Both the position numbers and the translations under genes were made by a program. From positions 62,001 through 126,000 of the forward strand of contig CAZBSD010000003.1 in the NCBI GenBank assembly GCA_964494735.1: DNA of 64,000 bases. The letters are read 5' to 3'. Numbering within the stretch: the first letter of the stretch is position 1; each line of letters opens with the position of its first letter. The DNA comes from PHAA01 sp964494735 (lineage in GTDB: Bacteria > Bacillota > Syntrophomonadia > Syntrophomonadales > Syntrophomonadaceae). Shown here in pieces: positions 1-9,546 of the stretch. The notes beneath the pieces are model-generated. The model had not been told where the DNA came from, made no database searches, and saw nothing but the letters and a program-made list of their open reading frames with translations.

Positions 1-915
1 GATATCATTGGCCAGGGTCCCCAAGCGGTAGCACATCCAGCGTGCGCTGTGGTATTTGGCGGCTATATGTCCTATCTTCAGTTGGATGGCCTGGAATTTG
101 GCGATGGGTTTGCCCCGGTGCAATTTCTCCTTGGCATATTTCAACGCCTCTTCATAGGAAGCCAGGATGCCGCCCAGAGCGATGGCACTGGTGCCTATCT
201 TCCCGAAGGCGATGCCCAACAACAGGATATTGAAGCCCTTGCCCTTTTCACCCAATAGATTGGAGGCCGGAATCCTGACGTCTTTAAAATCCACATCGTA
301 AATGGGGCTGCCATGGCCTCCGATTTTGGGCCAGGCAGCAGGGAGGGAGTATCCTTCACAAAATTTATCCACCAGGTAGGCACTGCAACCGCCGTCGTCA
401 GCATCCTTGCAGAACAGTACTATCGGCCCTGGGTAGCCGGCCGCACTGATGAACCGCTTCGAACCGTTGATGACAACGGTATCCCCTTCCCGGGAGGCGA
501 TGGTGGTCAGCTGTTTGGGGTCGGAACCGGTGCCGGCCTCAGTGAAGGCGAAGGATGCCTTCAATTCGCCGCTGCAGCATTTGGGCAGGTAATATTCCCG
601 GTGCTCCTCGGTACCAAATATGGATATGACATCCGAGCCCATCATATGGACCGAATAGATGGTCGCTACCCCTGCACAGGCCCGCGAGATCTGCTCCTGG
701 ACCAGCACATAGTTCTCATAGCCGGCCGCGCTGCCGCCGTACTTCTCTTCAAAAGGCAACCCGAAGAAGCCCAGGTCGGCCAGGCCGGCCAGTATCTCGT
801 CGGGCACCTTGTCCTCTTCCTCTATCTGCTCTACCATGGGGGTGATTACGGTGGCGGCAAACTCCCGGGCTGCCTCCTGAATCAGTTGTTGCTCATCAGT
901 CAGCTTAAAATCCAT
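1..915 (-). CDS. acyl-CoA dehydrogenase (C-terminus outside window)
   Basis: This is an FAD-dependent dehydrogenase that introduces an alpha-beta double bond into an acyl-CoA, probably in short-chain fatty-acid or amino-acid oxidation. The 305 codons in the window begin MDFKLTDEQQLIQEAAREF, the usual family N-terminus, and include the FAD/substrate-loop motif FAFTEAGTGSDP near residue 130. The frame is open to base 1, so the last 70-80 residues with the catalytic Glu are missing. The start at 915 is preceded by a good ribosome site (GGGAGGGG). A marR gene lies upstream on the same strand and may control it. The family call is firm; the substrate (butyryl-CoA or other) cannot be read from the sequence. 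Confidence 0.93.
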   Translation of the reverse strand, partial: MDFKLTDEQQLIQEAAREFAATVITPMVEQIEEEDKVPDEILAGLADLGFFGLPFEEKYGGSAAGYENYVLVQEQISRACAGVATIYSVHMMGSDVISIFGTEEHREYYLPKCCSGELKASFAFTEAGTGSDPKQLTTIASREGDTVVINGSKRFISAAGYPGPIVLFCKDADDGGCSAYLVDKFCEGYSLPAAWPKIGGHGSPIYDVDFKDVRIPASNLLGEKGKGFNILLLGIAFGKIGTSAIALGGILASYEEALKYAKEKLHRGKPIAKFQAIQLKIGHIAAKYHSARWMCYRLGTLANDI

Positions 916-1010
916 TCCTGTCCCCTCCCAATCATTATTGATCGCATGTTACATGATCTGAAACGCATGTCAGCCCCGCCATGAGGGCCGTTGTCAACGG
1001 CAGTTGCGGC

Positions 1011-1478
1011 CTATTCGCTGGTCGGAGCGACGGCCTTATTGATCTCCCCATCCAGGATATTCAGGGTATGCTGGAATATCCCGGCTATATCAGGTGATAC
1101 CATCCCTTTGATATAAATATTGAACTCCCGGGCTTCCGGAATCAGTTGTTTCTCGGTCAGGTCATGACCCTTAGGGGTCAGGAATACTCTGATACCCCGC
1201 CGGTCATTGGGATCATCCTGTCTTTCCAACAGTTCCATCTTCTCCAGCCGGTCTACCAGACCGGTGACCGCCGAACTATCCAACTCGACACGGGCCGCCA
1301 TGTCTTTGATGCTGGTCCCGGCATGGTTCCACACATCATACAGTACGAAGCTCTGGGCTGCTGTAACCCCATATTGGGAGCACCTGGCATTCCAAAGACG
1401 ACTGACCTTGCGCGAAATCGCGTTTAAGCGGAAACACCAGAAGCCGGTAAAATCAAGTATCGTCCATACACCTCCCAT
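1011..1478 (-). CDS. MarR-family transcriptional regulator
   Basis: A 155-residue winged-helix regulator of the MarR family. Residues about 60-110 carry the recognition helix and wing: SSAVTGLVDRLEKMELLERQ followed by the typical DPNDRR and LTPKG signatures. It is transcribed toward the acyl-CoA dehydrogenase, with about 95 bases between the genes, so co-transcription or control of that gene is a reasonable inference. The first dozen residues are atypical, and a later start is possible. Confidence 0.9.
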   Translation of the reverse strand: MGGVWTILDFTGFWCFRLNAISRKVSRLWNARCSQYGVTAAQSFVLYDVWNHAGTSIKDMAARVELDSSAVTGLVDRLEKMELLERQDDPNDRRGIRVFLTPKGHDLTEKQLIPEAREFNIYIKGMVSPDIAGIFQHTLNILDGEINKAVAPTSE

Positions 1479-1759
1479 CCATAATCAGCCCTTCATCACA
1501 GGCATTCCCCACTACACCTTCTTATTCCTTCCTGTCCGCGTTATATAAAACTTACACGCAACTAATTTATATGTAAACTATCTATCGCCAAATTAGCATA
1601 GCTGCTGCCAATAGTCAATGCTTTCCTGATGTCCCAACGGAGACCGCGGTTCCTTGCTGGAGGTAATAACAGCATTTGCAATGGGGGAGGATATTATCAG
1701 CAGATGACTGGAAGCTGAAGGTTCTCTGATTTTAACCAGTACGGAGGAATTCTTCGATA

Positions 1760-2620
1760 ATGGCATACCTAATTTTATCCGCCCTGTTGCTGGCATGGTT
1801 TTTCCTTATAAAAATATATGGAAAGCTGTCATGGCATTCCGTTTTCATTGTTGTTTTCATATCCTTAATAATCACCGACATACCCGATATCATTTTATCC
1901 TACATATTACGTTTATTCAGCTTGCATCTAAATTTGTTTGCCGATCCCGCGGTGGATATGAGAAACCCTATTTTAATTTCAGATTTGCTGATATTGCCGT
2001 TGATGACAATAATTTTTTGCTATTATTTGGCACGATACAAACACTGGTGGATTGCAGTTGCCTTTCCGATTGCCTTATCTCTGCTCGAATATATTTTTGT
2101 TCGTCTGGGATACATGGAATACCACCATATTCACCCCGTTTTCACTCTTGTTATCTATACCCTATATGCGATATTTTTTTATTATCTGGCGGATAGACTG
2201 ATCGACTACTCTCCGCCCATAGCCGATAATGTGGCGATAATGCCTGCTGCTTATGTCATTATGGCCTTTCCGGGAACCATCCTGGGTACAGTGCTGAATT
2301 TTTTCTTATTTCGGCCAGGATTGTTTCTGGATTTTATTGCCGACAATTGGGTAGTTGCCATCAGTATGGGCATGGTGTCGGGCCTAATTGCCGGGGTAGG
2401 TTTCTCGATATTCCGAAGCAAGCTGGGACGAGTGATGGTAATCACCTTTATCGGCTTGACCGATATCATTATCAACTTCACTCTCCTGGCCAAAGGAATG
2501 CTGGTTTATCTCCATTGGAGCAGCGTGTATCATGTCTTGATGATGGTCAGCAGCACCTTGCTCCTTCTGGTGTACTTTTGGTGGGAGATCAAATACCGGG
2601 AGTCATTACGCCCAAATTAA
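1760..2620 (+). CDS. polytopic membrane protein of unknown function
   Basis: A 286-residue, very hydrophobic protein with about eight or nine predicted membrane helices and no soluble domain. I do not recognise a functional family. The start is supported by GGAGG about 12 bases upstream. It stands alone between divergent and convergent neighbours and ends just before a terminator-like hairpin. A Tyr/His-rich loop (YMEYHHIHPVF) lies near residue 120. Confidence 0.7.
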   Translation: MAYLILSALLLAWFFLIKIYGKLSWHSVFIVVFISLIITDIPDIILSYILRLFSLHLNLFADPAVDMRNPILISDLLILPLMTIIFCYYLARYKHWWIAVAFPIALSLLEYIFVRLGYMEYHHIHPVFTLVIYTLYAIFFYYLADRLIDYSPPIADNVAIMPAAYVIMAFPGTILGTVLNFFLFRPGLFLDFIADNWVVAISMGMVSGLIAGVGFSIFRSKLGRVMVITFIGLTDIIINFTLLAKGMLVYLHWSSVYHVLMMVSSTLLLLVYFWWEIKYRESLRPN

Positions 2621-2654
2621 ACCCCCTTACAGGAATACCTGCAGGGGGTGCTTT
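2621..2654 (+). terminator. probable terminator after the membrane protein
   Basis: ACCCCCT pairs with AGGGGGT around a 15-base loop directly after the stop codon, followed by a short T run. The weak T tract makes the call moderate. Confidence 0.45.
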
Positions 2655-2718
2655 CCAGTGAGACCTGGCTCCCCGCCAATTCCACCGGCGTGCCAGTCCC
2701 CAACCTTATTACTCTATC

Positions 2719-2931
2719 CTATTTAGTCAGCGAAGGTACCACCTCTCGATTAACCTCATCCTGGATAGATTCCAATGTCTGCTTGTCGACATGCCTGCCT
2801 ACGATCTGAATCGTCTTGGTAACCGCTTCAACAGCTTTCTTGCCGGCATTCACGAAATCGCTGCCGGCAATCGCGAAGGTCCCCCCGGTACCGATAAATA
2901 TTCCCAACACTAACCCAGCCAGAAACCTCAT
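2719..2931 (-). CDS. small membrane-anchored protein
   Basis: A 70-residue protein that begins MRFLAGLVLGIFIGTGGTFA, an N-terminal membrane segment with small residues. A short, charged, probably helical tail follows. I chose this start over longer upstream ones because a G-rich ribosome site (AAGGGGG) lies nine bases ahead and the membrane segment then starts at residue 3. The general layout resembles small YtxH-like anchored proteins, but no family signature is visible. Function unknown. Confidence 0.55.
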   Translation of the reverse strand: MRFLAGLVLGIFIGTGGTFAIAGSDFVNAGKKAVEAVTKTIQIVGRHVDKQTLESIQDEVNREVVPSLTK

Positions 2932-3044
2932 TTTGCATTTCCCCCTTACCATAATTGCCGCCCCGCCAAGGCTCATGGATGAATGGTCCATTAGGCGAAT
3001 TCGCCGCGCGGATTGCACCCTCAGTCAATAGTCGCATAGCCTTC

Positions 3045-3145
3045 CNNNNNNNNNNNNNNNNNNNNNNNNNNNNNNNNNNNNNNNNNNNNNNNNNNNNNNN
3101 NNNNNNNNNNNNNNNNNNNNNNNNNNNNNNNNNNNNNNNNNNNNN
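3045..3145. other. assembly gap (N run)
   Basis: About 100 Ns, which is a standard placeholder length. Open frames crossing it are not evidence of coding sequence. The metallo-hydrolase that follows ends just outside the gap at base 3150. Confidence 0.97.
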
Positions 3146-3149
3146 ATTC

Positions 3150-4127
3150 CTAACCGGCCAGCGAGTAATAGACCCGCTCCCCGCTCAACTCCCGCACCAG
3201 CACCCCTTGCAGGACCAGATGGGTCAGGTGGGACAAGGCCTCGCCGGCCGCAAAAATCTTCTGGGCGTTGGAAAACTCTTCCCAACTCCGGCCCCGCATG
3301 TCCCACTTCATCTGGCTGGCCACCTCGGCTCCATACATCTTGTAATCGCCCAGGATGGTCAAGATATCCTCCAGCCGTCTTTGATGATGCTCCCGCAGCT
3401 GGCGGATGCGCAGGTTACAGTCGGGAATGGCAGCCCGGTGGGCGGGCAGGGTTATCTTGATCTCCAGGCCCTCGATCTTGGTCAGGCTGTCCAGGTATTC
3501 CTGGAGCAGATCCCGGGTCGCGGTCCAGGGTTGCTCCCACAGGGTGTTATTGGGGGTGATGGTGCCCAGGATGTGATCACCGGAGAAAAGTATTCCCTGT
3601 TCGGCCTCATACAGACACATGTGGTCGGGGGCATGGCCCGGCGTCGATACGCAGCGCAGACGGTAGCTGCCCACATTGATCACGTCACCGTCCTGGACCG
3701 GGTGGACGTTTTCCACCGCCGCGCTTTTATACCGATAGCCGGGATGGTCGGCATGGGTGATCCCGGCAAGTCCGCCCTGGACCAACAATTGGTCGAAATA
3801 GTTCCAATAATCGGATGGCGTCCCTGAAAAGGCTTGGGCGGTGTAGGAATCACAGAATACGCGGGTAGCTGGTCGGGCCAGATATTGCACCAACCCGGAG
3901 TGATCACCGTGGATATGGGTCACGAAGATGTCGGTATCATCCATCGAGAAACCCAATTCCTGCCTGCCCGCATCCATGGCCGCCCGGCACTCGGGCTGGT
4001 TGAAACCGGTGTCTATTAATAGATTCCGCTCTGTCCCCTTTATAAAATAGGAATTCAATGTTTTCAGGGGGTTGTGGGGGAGGGGTATCTCTATCCTGTA
4101 TATGTCGGGCAGAATCATATCGGTCAT
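3150..4127 (-). CDS. metallo-beta-lactamase-fold hydrolase
   Basis: A 325-residue MBL-fold protein. The zinc signature THIHGDHSG lies near residue 70, followed by TPGHAPDHMCL (about 163) and FSGDHILG (about 180). This is the glyoxalase-II/LACTB2-like order. The last 80 residues are helical and resemble the winged-helix tail found in LACTB2-type members. The start ATG overlaps the stop of the upstream MBL gene by four bases, so the two are translationally coupled. Probable activity is hydrolysis of a thioester or phosphodiester; the substrate is not determined. Confidence 0.88.
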   Translation of the reverse strand: MTDMILPDIYRIEIPLPHNPLKTLNSYFIKGTERNLLIDTGFNQPECRAAMDAGRQELGFSMDDTDIFVTHIHGDHSGLVQYLARPATRVFCDSYTAQAFSGTPSDYWNYFDQLLVQGGLAGITHADHPGYRYKSAAVENVHPVQDGDVINVGSYRLRCVSTPGHAPDHMCLYEAEQGILFSGDHILGTITPNNTLWEQPWTATRDLLQEYLDSLTKIEGLEIKITLPAHRAAIPDCNLRIRQLREHHQRRLEDILTILGDYKMYGAEVASQMKWDMRGRSWEEFSNAQKIFAAGEALSHLTHLVLQGVLVRELSGERVYYSLAG

Positions 4128-5059
4128 TGTGGATCGCTCTCCTTTATGTTCAGTCGGCGGGCCAAATGTTTGACCTGGGCGGTGAGGTTCAATACATAGG
4201 AGTATTCATCCTGCTTGAGACCTGCGACATTGTCCCATCTCTCCGCCTTTATTCTCCGTATGGCGCGCTCTATATCCCCCTGCTCCTGGTCCAGGACTGC
4301 ATAGATACGATCCTTGTACAGAACGGTCTCCTGCATTGATGTGGTCAGGAAATCAGCAATCTCTACCCGGCCACTGAAGACGATGTTGTGTCCTTGGCAT
4401 AGTATTTCAGCGGGCAGCTGGGCCAGGCGGCCTATGGATGCTTCATAGCCATCATAATCAGCCACGAACTCCACTTCGATCTGGCCCGAACTGGTCATAT
4501 AGCCGCCCGATTCCACCGCTACCAGTATCTTTTGGGCGGGCAGATAGTAGCTCAGGTGATCGCGGGTATGCCCCGGGGTTGCCAAGACCTCCACGGTGGT
4601 GGTTTTATCTATTTCCACCACCTGACCGTCGCTGAGCTGAATATCGACGGCGAAGGTCCGGAAAGGCTCATCGACCAAGCGGGATTCATCAAACCCGTCT
4701 TCGAACCTGACCATACTGGGGCCATCGGCGTTGAGTTGGGTGATGACCTTTACCGCCCCCGGCCGTTGCAGGGTTTCCGCGGCCAGCGGAGAGGCGGCTA
4801 TCTGCATAGCGGGGAAGGCCCGCTTGAGGTAGGCGGCCGCGCCGGCATGATCCCAGTGGGCATGGGAGAGAAACAGAATAGCCGGCTGCCGGTCACCCAG
4901 GACCGAACTGAGCGCTTCAACATAAACCTGTCCCAAACAACTGATGCCGGAGTCGAAAATAATTGGCTGGTCAGGCGAATCGAGCAGATAGATGGGAAAG
5001 GCACTGCTGCCCAGGATGTGAAAGTTATCGGTTACTTTGCCAGTCGTCAGAAAGCGCAC
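4124..5059 (-). CDS. metallo-beta-lactamase-fold hydrolase, second copy
   Basis: A 311-residue MBL-fold hydrolase with the motif SHAHWDHAG near residue 66 and TPGHTRDHLSYY near 160. The residue after the later metal region is VAVESGGYM rather than the usual GD, so metal site 2 may be altered. It is the first gene of a two-gene operon with the preceding entry. The proteins are clearly diverged paralogues, which suggests distinct substrates rather than a recent duplication. Confidence 0.86.
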   Translation of the reverse strand: MRFLTTGKVTDNFHILGSSAFPIYLLDSPDQPIIFDSGISCLGQVYVEALSSVLGDRQPAILFLSHAHWDHAGAAAYLKRAFPAMQIAASPLAAETLQRPGAVKVITQLNADGPSMVRFEDGFDESRLVDEPFRTFAVDIQLSDGQVVEIDKTTTVEVLATPGHTRDHLSYYLPAQKILVAVESGGYMTSSGQIEVEFVADYDGYEASIGRLAQLPAEILCQGHNIVFSGRVEIADFLTTSMQETVLYKDRIYAVLDQEQGDIERAIRRIKAERWDNVAGLKQDEYSYVLNLTAQVKHLARRLNIKESDPQ

Positions 5060-5273
5060 TTGCTAAAACACCTCCAAAAGAGATTTCACATCGCCAGGTG
5101 CAGCCAATATGCCTTTGGCGACGTATGGGAACATCATCTCTATTATATTTCATTGGGGCTGCGGGTTGGATGGGAACATTTGCACGAGGTGCGGCAGGCG
5201 GTGAAGCCGTGGTTATTGGTTCGCCCCCGGAAGGCAAAAAAAGGTCCCCACCTTCGGAAACGCGTTTCATTGA

Positions 5274-6008
5274 TCAACCACGCCAGCTCAACCGGGTCGT
5301 TTTCAGCAGGTGGTGTTCGGCTACCACCAGGGAGAGCAAGGCCCACCCCACCACAAAGGGTCCCCGCACATAATTGCTCCCCAGAGGGATGAGGCCGCTG
5401 CCGACTGGATACAATGTTTCGTAAGCCAATCTCATGTCACTGACAAATATCAGGCAGCCCGCCAATGCGATCAACCAGGCCGATTTGGTGCTGTAGTATC
5501 CCCTGGGAATAGTGGCCACCGCGGTCAGGGTCATATAGCCAAGCACCAGCGCGAATATGGCCATCCCCATGAACAAGACCAGATTGACAAAAGGAAACAG
5601 GAGCACACCCAGGAAGACGATCACGGCGAGTATGGGCAGGGCAATCAATAATTCTGTTTTGCTAATGGATGCATCCTTGCGGAAAGCTATTATCAGGCAG
5701 ATATAGGCAACCAGAAAACCAGCTATCCCCATAGGGATGGTGGCCCGGCTCCAATCCCCTACCAGGGGCGGGATGGCGAAGAGAACGTCCCCCGCCGCCA
5801 TGAAGACGAAGGCCGCCGCCATCACCTTTTGCTCCAGGTAAACCTTGCGCAGGCCCACCGTCGTCAGAGCCAAACATATGGAAACCGTTATCTTGAGCCA
5901 AGCCATGATATCAGCCTGACTGTATCGGTATTCGGATATCATGATCAAAACCGTCAGGGGCAGATAGGTTGTCAGCAAGACCCGCTGGGCATTATTCACG
6001 GCCACCAT
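5274..6008 (-). CDS. YhhN/TMEM86-family membrane protein
   Basis: A 244-residue protein with about eight membrane helices. It has the family's two aspartate motifs, AAGDVLFAIP near residue 72 and FVSDMRLAYE near 190. Characterised relatives (TMEM86B) are lysoplasmalogenases, so a role in ether or vinyl-ether lipid turnover is possible. That would suit an anaerobe with plasmalogens, but it is inference. It lies on the same strand as the MBL pair with about 210 bases between. A GGTGGGGACC-T7 stretch just after its stop could be a terminator. Confidence 0.75.
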   Translation of the reverse strand: MVAVNNAQRVLLTTYLPLTVLIMISEYRYSQADIMAWLKITVSICLALTTVGLRKVYLEQKVMAAAFVFMAAGDVLFAIPPLVGDWSRATIPMGIAGFLVAYICLIIAFRKDASISKTELLIALPILAVIVFLGVLLFPFVNLVLFMGMAIFALVLGYMTLTAVATIPRGYYSTKSAWLIALAGCLIFVSDMRLAYETLYPVGSGLIPLGSNYVRGPFVVGWALLSLVVAEHHLLKTTRLSWRG

Positions 6009-6352
6009 TTCCTTTGCCTTTTTTCTATAGAAGATATGCTGCGGGCCCTGACTTTAGATTAAATGGCACATAAAACATCTTCCCGAAGGGGAATGCGGCG
6101 GGCGCCGCAGGTTGCGGATGTCTGGTATGATGGGAGGTAAGATACCGTAATTATTCGGCAAGGACGGGGAAGAGCGTGATGGGAGACATTGGCCGGGACC
6201 AAGTGGTGCGCCGGGCCTCACTGATAAGCGGTGACTTGACCGATGTCGGGAAGGAAATCCGCTATTACCCCGCCAGCCCCGCGGCTTCTCGAAGATGCCA
6301 ATAGGCTGAATGATCTGGACCGATTTTGATTACTTTTGGTTGGAGGTTGGTG
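6009..6352. other. intergenic region with a doubtful 42-codon frame
   Basis: The region separates two divergently transcribed genes. A frame from 6176 (GTG ATG) to 6304 encodes about 42 residues (MGDIGRDQVVRRAS...). It is preceded by a G-rich stretch but resembles nothing I know. A GC-rich inverted repeat lies near 6100. I see no convincing RNA gene. Confidence 0.3.
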
Positions 6353-8209
6353 ATGAAATCTTTAGTATTGGCGGAAAAGCCGAGCGTAGCCCGGGAATTG
6401 GCCCGAGTACTGCGCTGCACCCACAAAGGCAAGGGTTATATCGAAGGACCCGAATATGTGGTGACCTGGGCTTTGGGGCACCTGGTCACTTTGGCCGAAC
6501 CGGATGACTACGACCAAAAGTACAAGTCCTGGCGCATGGAGGACCTGCCCATGCTGCCCGACAAGATGAAACTCAAGGTGCTCAAGCCCACCACCTCCCA
6601 GTACCAGGTGGTGCGGGGGCTGATGCAGAGGAACGACATCAGGGACATGGTCATCGCCACCGATGCCGGCCGGGAAGGCGAACTGGTGGCCCGCTGGATC
6701 ATGGCCAAGGTAGGCTGGAAGAAACCGTTTAAGCGGTTATGGATATCATCCCAGACCGACGGGGCTATCAAGGAGGGCTTCGCCCGGCTCAAGCCGGGCA
6801 GTGAATACAACCACCTCTACGATTCGGCGGTCTGCCGGGCGGAGGCCGATTGGCTGATCGGGCTCAACGTGACCCGGGCTCTGACTTGTAAGTTCAACAC
6901 CCAGTTNNNNNNNNNNNNNNNNNNNNNNNNNNNNNNNNNNNNNNNNNNNNNNNNNNNNNNNNNNNNNNNNNNNNNNNNNNNNNNNNNNNNNNNNNNNNNN
7001 NNNNNNCATAAGCTGGTCACCTATCCCCGTACCGATTCCCGCTACCTGAGCCGGGATATCGTACCCACCCTGCCCGCCCGGCTCAAAGCCATGGCCGTCG
7101 GACCCTACGCCAGACTGGCTCAGCCGCTGCTGGCCCGGAAACTGACCCCCGGAAAAAGACTGGTAGATGACAGCAAAGTCAGCGATCACCATGCCATCAT
7201 CCCTACCGAACAGCCATTGGTCCTGACCGCCTTGAGCCAGGATGAACAGAAGCTGTACGACCTGATCGCCAAACGCTTCATCGCTGTCCTCTATCCCCCC
7301 TACCGCTACGACCAGACCACCCTGGAGACGGATGTCAAGGGGGAACGTTTCCACTCCCGCGGCAAGGTGGTGTTAGACCCGGGCTGGCGGGCAGTCACCG
7401 CTCCGGCACCGGAGAAAGAGGACCTGGACCAGGAAAGACTGCCCGAACAGACCCTGAGCAGCCAGAAGGAGGGCAGCCAGAAGCATGTCAAGGGTTGTAA
7501 ACTGAGCAAATCCCGCACCAAGCCCCCCTCCCGTTATACAGAGGCTACCCTGTTGACGGCTATGGAGAACCCGGGCAAATTCATAGAGGATGAGGAATTG
7601 CGTGAATCCATGAAAGGCAGCGGGCTGGGCACTCCGGCTACCCGGGCCGAGATAATCGAGAAGCTGCTCAATACCTTTTATATAGAACGTCACGGCAAGG
7701 AACTGGTGCCCACCTCCAAGGGCATCCAGCTGATCCCCCTGGCCCCTTCCGCCCTGAGATCACCGGAACTGACCGCCGAGTGGGAGAAGGCCCTGACCGA
7801 GATTGCCCGCGGCCGAGGCAGCAAGACCGAATTCATGAAGGGTATCCGCCACAGTGCCGGGGAGATGGTGACCGGTGTAAAAAACGATGATACCGTCTAT
7901 AAAGCCACCAACGTCACCAAAAGCAAATGCCCCCTGTGCGGCAAGAATATGCTGATAGTCAACGGCAAGCGGGGTAAGATGCTTATTTGCCCGGACCGCG
8001 GCTGCGGCCACCGGCAACCAGAGAAGGAGAACGACAACCTGAACCTGGGCAGTTCCAAGCGGGCCCGGCAGGTAAACGATAGATTGATCCGCCAATACAG
8101 CGACCATGAGGAGATAGGCCAAAGCCTGGGCGATAAGCTGAAGGCGGCCATGGAGAAACAGGGCAAGAGTTTGGGCGGAAATGACGTTAAGAATAAGAAG
8201 GATAAATAG
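6353..8209 (+). CDS. topB: DNA topoisomerase III (interrupted by an assembly gap)
   Basis: A type IA topoisomerase. The Toprim domain begins MKSLVLAEKPSVAREL and contains the metal motif TDAGREGEL near residue 104. After the gap comes the active-site region HKLVTYPRTDSRYL, where the Tyr of TYPRTDSR is the expected nucleophile. A C-terminal zinc-finger-like segment (CPLCGKN...CPDRGCGH) lies near residue 525. The start at 6353 follows GGAGG; the open frame extends further upstream but without a ribosome site. Bases 6907-7006 are N. Known TopB proteins have roughly 120 residues between KFNTQ and HKLVTYPRT, not about 33, so the real gap should be near 360 bases. Confidence 0.93.
   Translation: MKSLVLAEKPSVARELARVLRCTHKGKGYIEGPEYVVTWALGHLVTLAEPDDYDQKYKSWRMEDLPMLPDKMKLKVLKPTTSQYQVVRGLMQRNDIRDMVIATDAGREGELVARWIMAKVGWKKPFKRLWISSQTDGAIKEGFARLKPGSEYNHLYDSAVCRAEADWLIGLNVTRALTCKFNTQXXXXXXXXXXXXXXXXXXXXXXXXXXXXXXXXXXHKLVTYPRTDSRYLSRDIVPTLPARLKAMAVGPYARLAQPLLARKLTPGKRLVDDSKVSDHHAIIPTEQPLVLTALSQDEQKLYDLIAKRFIAVLYPPYRYDQTTLETDVKGERFHSRGKVVLDPGWRAVTAPAPEKEDLDQERLPEQTLSSQKEGSQKHVKGCKLSKSRTKPPSRYTEATLLTAMENPGKFIEDEELRESMKGSGLGTPATRAEIIEKLLNTFYIERHGKELVPTSKGIQLIPLAPSALRSPELTAEWEKALTEIARGRGSKTEFMKGIRHSAGEMVTGVKNDDTVYKATNVTKSKCPLCGKNMLIVNGKRGKMLICPDRGCGHRQPEKENDNLNLGSSKRARQVNDRLIRQYSDHEEIGQSLGDKLKAAMEKQGKSLGGNDVKNKKDK
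6907..7006. other. assembly gap inside topB
   Basis: Exactly 100 Ns. Comparison with the usual TopB layout implies that the true missing length is several times greater, so this run is a nominal placeholder. Confidence 0.95.
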
Positions 8210-8411
8210 ATACCCAATCTCGAGTCAGGGCTGGCGGGACCGTCCACCTTACCAGGCATAGGCCTCATCCGGGCTGGTAAACGCCGCCCAGCCGAGATGC
8301 AGGGTTATGGTGATGGCATCCCCAGGCTTGGCTGGATGCAACTATCGATTGGCTTGGATCGGAAAGGTAAAAAAGGTAGGTTAAGCCGTAAACAGGACAG
8401 CTTTTATTCCC

Positions 8412-8440
8412 TTGCGGATAACCGTCCATCCTGGTATTAT
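8412..8440 (+). promoter_or_regulatory. candidate promoter of hgcAB
   Basis: TTGCGG and TATTAT are separated by 17 bases, about 24 bases ahead of the hgcA start codon. I looked for a cobalamin riboswitch or regulator gene in the 250 bases upstream and did not recognise one. Confidence 0.5.
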
Positions 8441-8463
8441 GGCGCTGGAGAGAGGAATTTATA

Positions 8464-9531
8464 ATGTTACAAGGAATCATAATTCCCGACAATCTGTATG
8501 ACACCGTACCTGACGCCCCCTGGATAACGGGGCGGAAGACGACGGCAGTGGGAGCTATCCCGGTGGTCCCTGGCCGTTTGACCCGGGCCGATACCATCGG
8601 CTCCTGGAAAGTCCGCTGGGGTATCCACCGCATGGATTACCGGGTAGAACCCGGGCTTTACGCGCTGGGAGATCCGGACCAGGATTCTCCGGTACTGGTG
8701 TCGGCCAATTACAAGATGAGCTTCGACCGGCTGCGCCAGTCTTTGAATAATATAAACGCCTGGATCCTGGTACTGGATACCGGTGGCATCAATGTCTGGT
8801 GTGCTGCTGGCAAAGGCACCTTCGGCACGGTTGAACTGGTACGTAGGATCGCCCGCACCGGATTGGATCGGGTAGTTAAACACCGGGCTTTGATCCTGCC
8901 CCAACTGGGGGCCACTGGGGTAGCTTTCCATGAGGTCCGCCAACGGTCCGGCTTCCGGGTAGTATACGGTCCCACCCGGGCCGAAGACATACCAGCCTTC
9001 CTGCAGGCGGGAGGCAGAGCCACCCCCGCCATGCGCCGGGTGCGCTTCAGCTTGATGGACCGATTGGTCTTGACCCCCATCGAAGTGCGCACCATTCTGT
9101 TCAAACCGGTGGTCTGGATAGCCTCCGTATTGCTGCTGATAGCCAGTTGGAGCGGGTTTTGGCCGCTGACCTGGGCTGATGTTTTTCCTTATATCGGCGG
9201 CATCCTGATCGGTGCGGTGGCGGTGCCGGTTTTACTGCCCTGGATACCGGGGCGGGCATTCGCCCTGAAAGGATGGCTGCTGGGAGTGTTATGGACTGCC
9301 CTTAATATATTGGTTCTGGGCACCTTGCAGCAGCCGGATGGCGTCTGGCTCAGCCTGGCCCAGCTGTTGATCATTCCATCCTTATGCGCTTACCTGGGCC
9401 TCAACTTCACCGGGGCTTCCACGTATACCTCTATGTCCGGGGTGGTCAAGGAAACCCGGATCGCCCTGCCGCTGATTAAAGTCAGCGGCGCTCTGGGTCT
9501 GGCAGCTTTATTGATAGCCTTGGTGGTTTAA
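8464..9531 (+). CDS. hgcA: mercury-methylation corrinoid protein HgcA
   Basis: HgcA transfers a methyl group from a corrinoid cofactor to Hg(II); with HgcB it forms the only known biological route to methylmercury. The 355-residue protein contains the diagnostic cap-helix motif INVWCAAGKGTFGT near residue 110, including the Cys proposed to bind cobalt. It is followed by ELVRRI and the conserved PQLGATGVAFHEV segment. The C-terminal third holds about five membrane helices (from about residue 215), as in known HgcA proteins. The gene is 15 bases ahead of hgcB. Motif, topology and partner together make the assignment strong; activity is not shown by sequence alone. Confidence 0.95.
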   Translation: MLQGIIIPDNLYDTVPDAPWITGRKTTAVGAIPVVPGRLTRADTIGSWKVRWGIHRMDYRVEPGLYALGDPDQDSPVLVSANYKMSFDRLRQSLNNINAWILVLDTGGINVWCAAGKGTFGTVELVRRIARTGLDRVVKHRALILPQLGATGVAFHEVRQRSGFRVVYGPTRAEDIPAFLQAGGRATPAMRRVRFSLMDRLVLTPIEVRTILFKPVVWIASVLLLIASWSGFWPLTWADVFPYIGGILIGAVAVPVLLPWIPGRAFALKGWLLGVLWTALNILVLGTLQQPDGVWLSLAQLLIIPSLCAYLGLNFTGASTYTSMSGVVKETRIALPLIKVSGALGLAALLIALVV

Positions 9532-9546
9532 GAAAGGAAGGAAACC

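Noticed and set aside
3150..3827. Plus-strand frame running across the N gap near 3 kb
   Set aside because: It is antisense to a clear metallo-hydrolase and crosses a run of Ns.
8210..8463. Cobalamin or c-di-GMP riboswitch upstream of hgcA
   Set aside because: The expected B12-box and GEMM core sequences are not present; only a promoter-like pair can be supported.
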